This document shows positions 23,091 through 24,963 of a DNA stretch of 24,963 nt, piece by piece (positions within the stretch are counted from its first letter, which is position 1; each line of letters starts with the position of its first letter). The notes beneath the pieces were generated by a model, which saw nothing but the letters and a program-made list of their open reading frames with translations, did not search any database and was not told where the DNA came from. The position numbers and the translations under genes were made by a program. The stretch comes from Pyrodictiaceae archaeon (GTDB lineage Archaea; Thermoproteota; Thermoprotei_A; Sulfolobales; Pyrodictiaceae), in contig JALSNP010000085.1 of assembly GCA_026986935.1 (NCBI GenBank), forward strand, positions 1 through 24,963, given 5' to 3'.

Positions 23091-23666
23091 TCAAGTATCT
23101 AAGCTAAGCCTGCGCCGCCGCCAGTATCTTATCCTATCAGTACCCCTAAGCAATATTGCGCCGATAATTCCTAGCCGAGTATCCTCTAGAATAAGGGAGT
23201 ACTTTGCTTTTCTATCTATCCTAACGCCTAGATAACTAGCAATCATTTTTTGCACGTATTTCTGCGCCTGTCTTCTCGTAAGCTTATCCCTATAAACTAT
23301 ATAGAAATTACGAGGATGAGCCTCTACTAGACAGCTCTCTCCGCATCTTGCTCTAACGAACTGTCTAAGAATATCAAAAACACTCCCACTATGTAATAAG
23401 TCCTCGTTCATAAGCCTAATTACTTGCTTATAAATTATTTGGACAGGTACTATCCTCTCAATATAAGCGGGTGGTTCTTGGATAATGTAGTTAAAAACTT
23501 TGCTTGATTCGAGACACGAATATACGTATATTAGGGGGTACTCTGGATCAAGTCTAAGTTCTAGACATTTTCTGTCATAAATATATAATGAGTCTCCTAT
23601 CTCCTCCTCAGCCTCCCTAATGTGCCACCTATTTGCTATGGCTATAAGTCGTAATTTTTTCTCCAT
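23091..23666 (-). CDS. THUMP-domain RNA-binding protein (Tan1/COG1818-like)
   Basis: The 191-residue protein begins with a ferredoxin-like half (RLIAIANRWHIREAEEEIGD and the strand LIYVYSC, about 5-55). It continues with a pattern that fits a THUMP domain: IERIVPVQIIYKQVI (about 68-84), SCLVEAHPRNFYIVYRDKL with TRRQAQKYVQKMIASYLGVRID (about 110-152), then KYSLILEDTRLGIIGAIL. THUMP domains bind the acceptor region of tRNA. The layout and length match the archaeal predicted RNA-binding group related to yeast Tan1, a partner of tRNA acetyltransferase, so a tRNA-modification role is inferred. The C-terminus is very basic (RYWRRRRLS). ATG 23666 is directly preceded by an in-frame GTG (23669), an equally possible start. 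No methyltransferase or other catalytic domain is attached. Confidence 0.65.
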   Translation of the reverse strand: MEKKLRLIAIANRWHIREAEEEIGDSLYIYDRKCLELRLDPEYPLIYVYSCLESSKVFNYIIQEPPAYIERIVPVQIIYKQVIRLMNEDLLHSGSVFDILRQFVRARCGESCLVEAHPRNFYIVYRDKLTRRQAQKYVQKMIASYLGVRIDRKAKYSLILEDTRLGIIGAILLRGTDRIRYWRRRRLSLDT

Positions 23667-23771
23667 CACAGAGACACCTAGTTAGTACATACAGAAAGTG
23701 GTAGGAGTGCCTAACATGGTGCTAGTCTAGTGCTTGGGCTGTCACATGTAGTGGTAAGAGGCTATATTGTA

Positions 23772-24963
23772 TTAGAGGCCTAGCACTTTGTATAGCCCCT
23801 TGTAAGCGCTTTTTCCAGCATATATTGCTGATCCTGCTAATTCCTCTTCAATTCTCAGTAACTCGTTATACTTTGCGGTACGCTCACCGCGTGCAGGTGC
23901 CCCTGTCTTTATAAACCCGGTTCTAAGTGCTACAGCTATATGGGATATTGATGTGTCTTCTGTTTCTCCGCTTCTATGGCTCACAATAACCCTCATAGAG
24001 TTTCTATGAGCGAGTAGAGCATAGTCAAAGGACTCCGTTAGGGTCCCTATCTGGTTTACCTTGAGGAGAGCAGCATTTGATGCCCTCGTCTCTATACCCC
24101 TTTGCAGTCTCTCGATGTTAGTAACATAGATGTCATCTCCTACTATTAGGACTCTATTGCCTACTTTATTAGTTAGCTCGGCATAACTATCAAAATCCTC
24201 CTCATAAAACGGATCCTCTATACTTGCAACAGGGTATTCATCTATGATTTCCATATAGAAATCTAGGAGCTCACCCGGACCAAGCTCTTTTCCATCAATC
24301 TGATAGACTCCTTTCTCCCCGTTATAGAAGTGTGACGCAGCAGCATCAAGACCGAGATACACATCACTTCCTGGCTGCCACCCAGCCCTTCTTATAGCCT
24401 CTATGAGGGCGTTAAGGGCTTCTCTAGTCTCTTTCATTGGGGGTGCAAAGCCCCCCTCATCACCTACATTTATGGCCATAGGCCCGTACTTCTCTTTTAA
24501 GTAGGATTTAAGCTCGTGATATATCTCTGTAGCCATTCTTATCGCATCGTGGAAGGTGTCCGCGTTTACAGGCGCTATCATGAATTCTTGTATAGCTAGA
24601 TCGTTGCCAGCATGAGCGCCGCCATTGATTATGTTCATGAGAGGTACTGGTAATAAGAACGTGCCTGCAGCTCCCCCGAGGTACATGTATAGCGGCGTAT
24701 CAGTAGTAGCGGCAGCCGCCTTAGCTACTGCTAATGACACGGATACTATCGCGTTAGCACCTAGCCTGGATTTATTAGGAGTACCGTCAAGCCTCACCAT
24801 GGTTAGGTCTATTAGCCTTTGCATACGTGAATCAAGCCCGACAAGTCTAGGAGCAATAATGTAGTTAACATTGTATATTGCTCTTTTCACGCCCTTACCT
24901 TTGAATTCTCTACCGCCGTCCCTTAACTCAACAGCTTCATGCACGCCCTTTGAGGCACCCGCC
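23772..24963 (-). CDS. eno: Enolase, N-terminus cut by window end
   Basis: Enolase interconverts 2-phosphoglycerate and phosphoenolpyruvate in glycolysis and gluconeogenesis. The frame is open to the window edge (first full codon at 24962-24960) and begins AGASKGVHEAVELRDGG, the substrate-loop region normally some 35-40 residues from the N-terminus, so only a short piece is missing. Metal and catalytic signatures are present: NIINGGAHAGN, VGDEGGFAPP, SIEDPFYEEDF, GDDIYVTN, the catalytic lysine in LLKVNQIGT and the SHRSGETED motif. The C-terminus is complete (YKGLYKVLGL, stop TAG at 23774-23772). It is upstream of the THUMP gene on the same strand with a 105-nt gap, so cotranscription is possible. 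Confidence 0.96.
   Translation of the reverse strand, partial: AGASKGVHEAVELRDGGREFKGKGVKRAIYNVNYIIAPRLVGLDSRMQRLIDLTMVRLDGTPNKSRLGANAIVSVSLAVAKAAAATTDTPLYMYLGGAAGTFLLPVPLMNIINGGAHAGNDLAIQEFMIAPVNADTFHDAIRMATEIYHELKSYLKEKYGPMAINVGDEGGFAPPMKETREALNALIEAIRRAGWQPGSDVYLGLDAAASHFYNGEKGVYQIDGKELGPGELLDFYMEIIDEYPVASIEDPFYEEDFDSYAELTNKVGNRVLIVGDDIYVTNIERLQRGIETRASNAALLKVNQIGTLTESFDYALLAHRNSMRVIVSHRSGETEDTSISHIAVALRTGFIKTGAPARGERTAKYNELLRIEEELAGSAIYAGKSAYKGLYKVLGL

Noticed and set aside
1..24963. CRISPR arrays, insertion sequences or attachment sites
   Set aside because: No spaced direct repeats, transposase or integrase motifs, or tRNA-end duplications were seen on reading through the window.

Overview
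The window reads as chromosomal DNA of a hyperthermophilic crenarchaeon, most likely of the Pyrodictiaceae type (Pyrodictium, Hyperthermus, Pyrolobus). The grounds are crenarchaeal-type replication, translation and mRNA-surveillance proteins, a family B DNA polymerase that closely resembles the Pyrodictium enzyme as I remember it, heavy use of TTG and GTG start codons, TATA-like boxes about 25 nt before several starts, and very short intergenic gaps. The species call is inference from recalled family sequences, not from a search. Genes fill almost the whole window, with no CRISPR, insertion sequence, rRNA, intein or recognisable tRNA.

Layout. 1-537 is the 3' part of a UPF0173 metallo-hydrolase gene. 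643-3838 is the pheS-pheT pair (phenylalanyl-tRNA synthetase), followed by a GC-rich, strongly self-complementary stretch and then tyrS (4082-5170). After a 193-nt gap with its own hairpin comes the archaeal DnaG-like primase (5364-6602), facing a membrane M50 protease (7773-6619). Next are a nucleotidyltransferase (7900), an uncharacterised radical SAM protein of the COG2108 type (8677) and, tail to tail with it, pelota (10762-9698). A GNAT acetyltransferase of the RimI type sits just before family B DNA polymerase (11344-13764). A circularly permuted GTPase, a THEP1-type NTPase, a second structured intergenic stretch and a 94-aa protein of unknown function follow.

The centre of the right half is a replication block: gins23-mcm on the minus strand, divergent from rfcS-rfcL on the plus strand. 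moaC, a small winged-helix protein gene, orc1/cdc6, a THUMP-domain gene and enolase (cut by the window end) then all run on the minus strand.

How the genes work together. Within 20 kb lie DnaG, PolB, MCM, one GINS subunit, both clamp-loader subunits and an Orc1/Cdc6 initiator, that is, much of an archaeal replisome. They are interleaved with translation and RNA-quality genes (PheRS, TyrRS, pelota, ribosome-assembly-type GTPase, THUMP protein). I found no convincing origin-recognition boxes in the gaps around orc1/cdc6.

The most interesting unexplained signals are two gene-free stretches with nested inverted repeats: 15281-15422, which has a TATA-like box placed to start a transcript at its 5' edge, and 3812-3918, one arm of which is the 3' end of pheT. 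Both are candidates for unannotated structured RNAs. No clearly new multi-gene system is visible.
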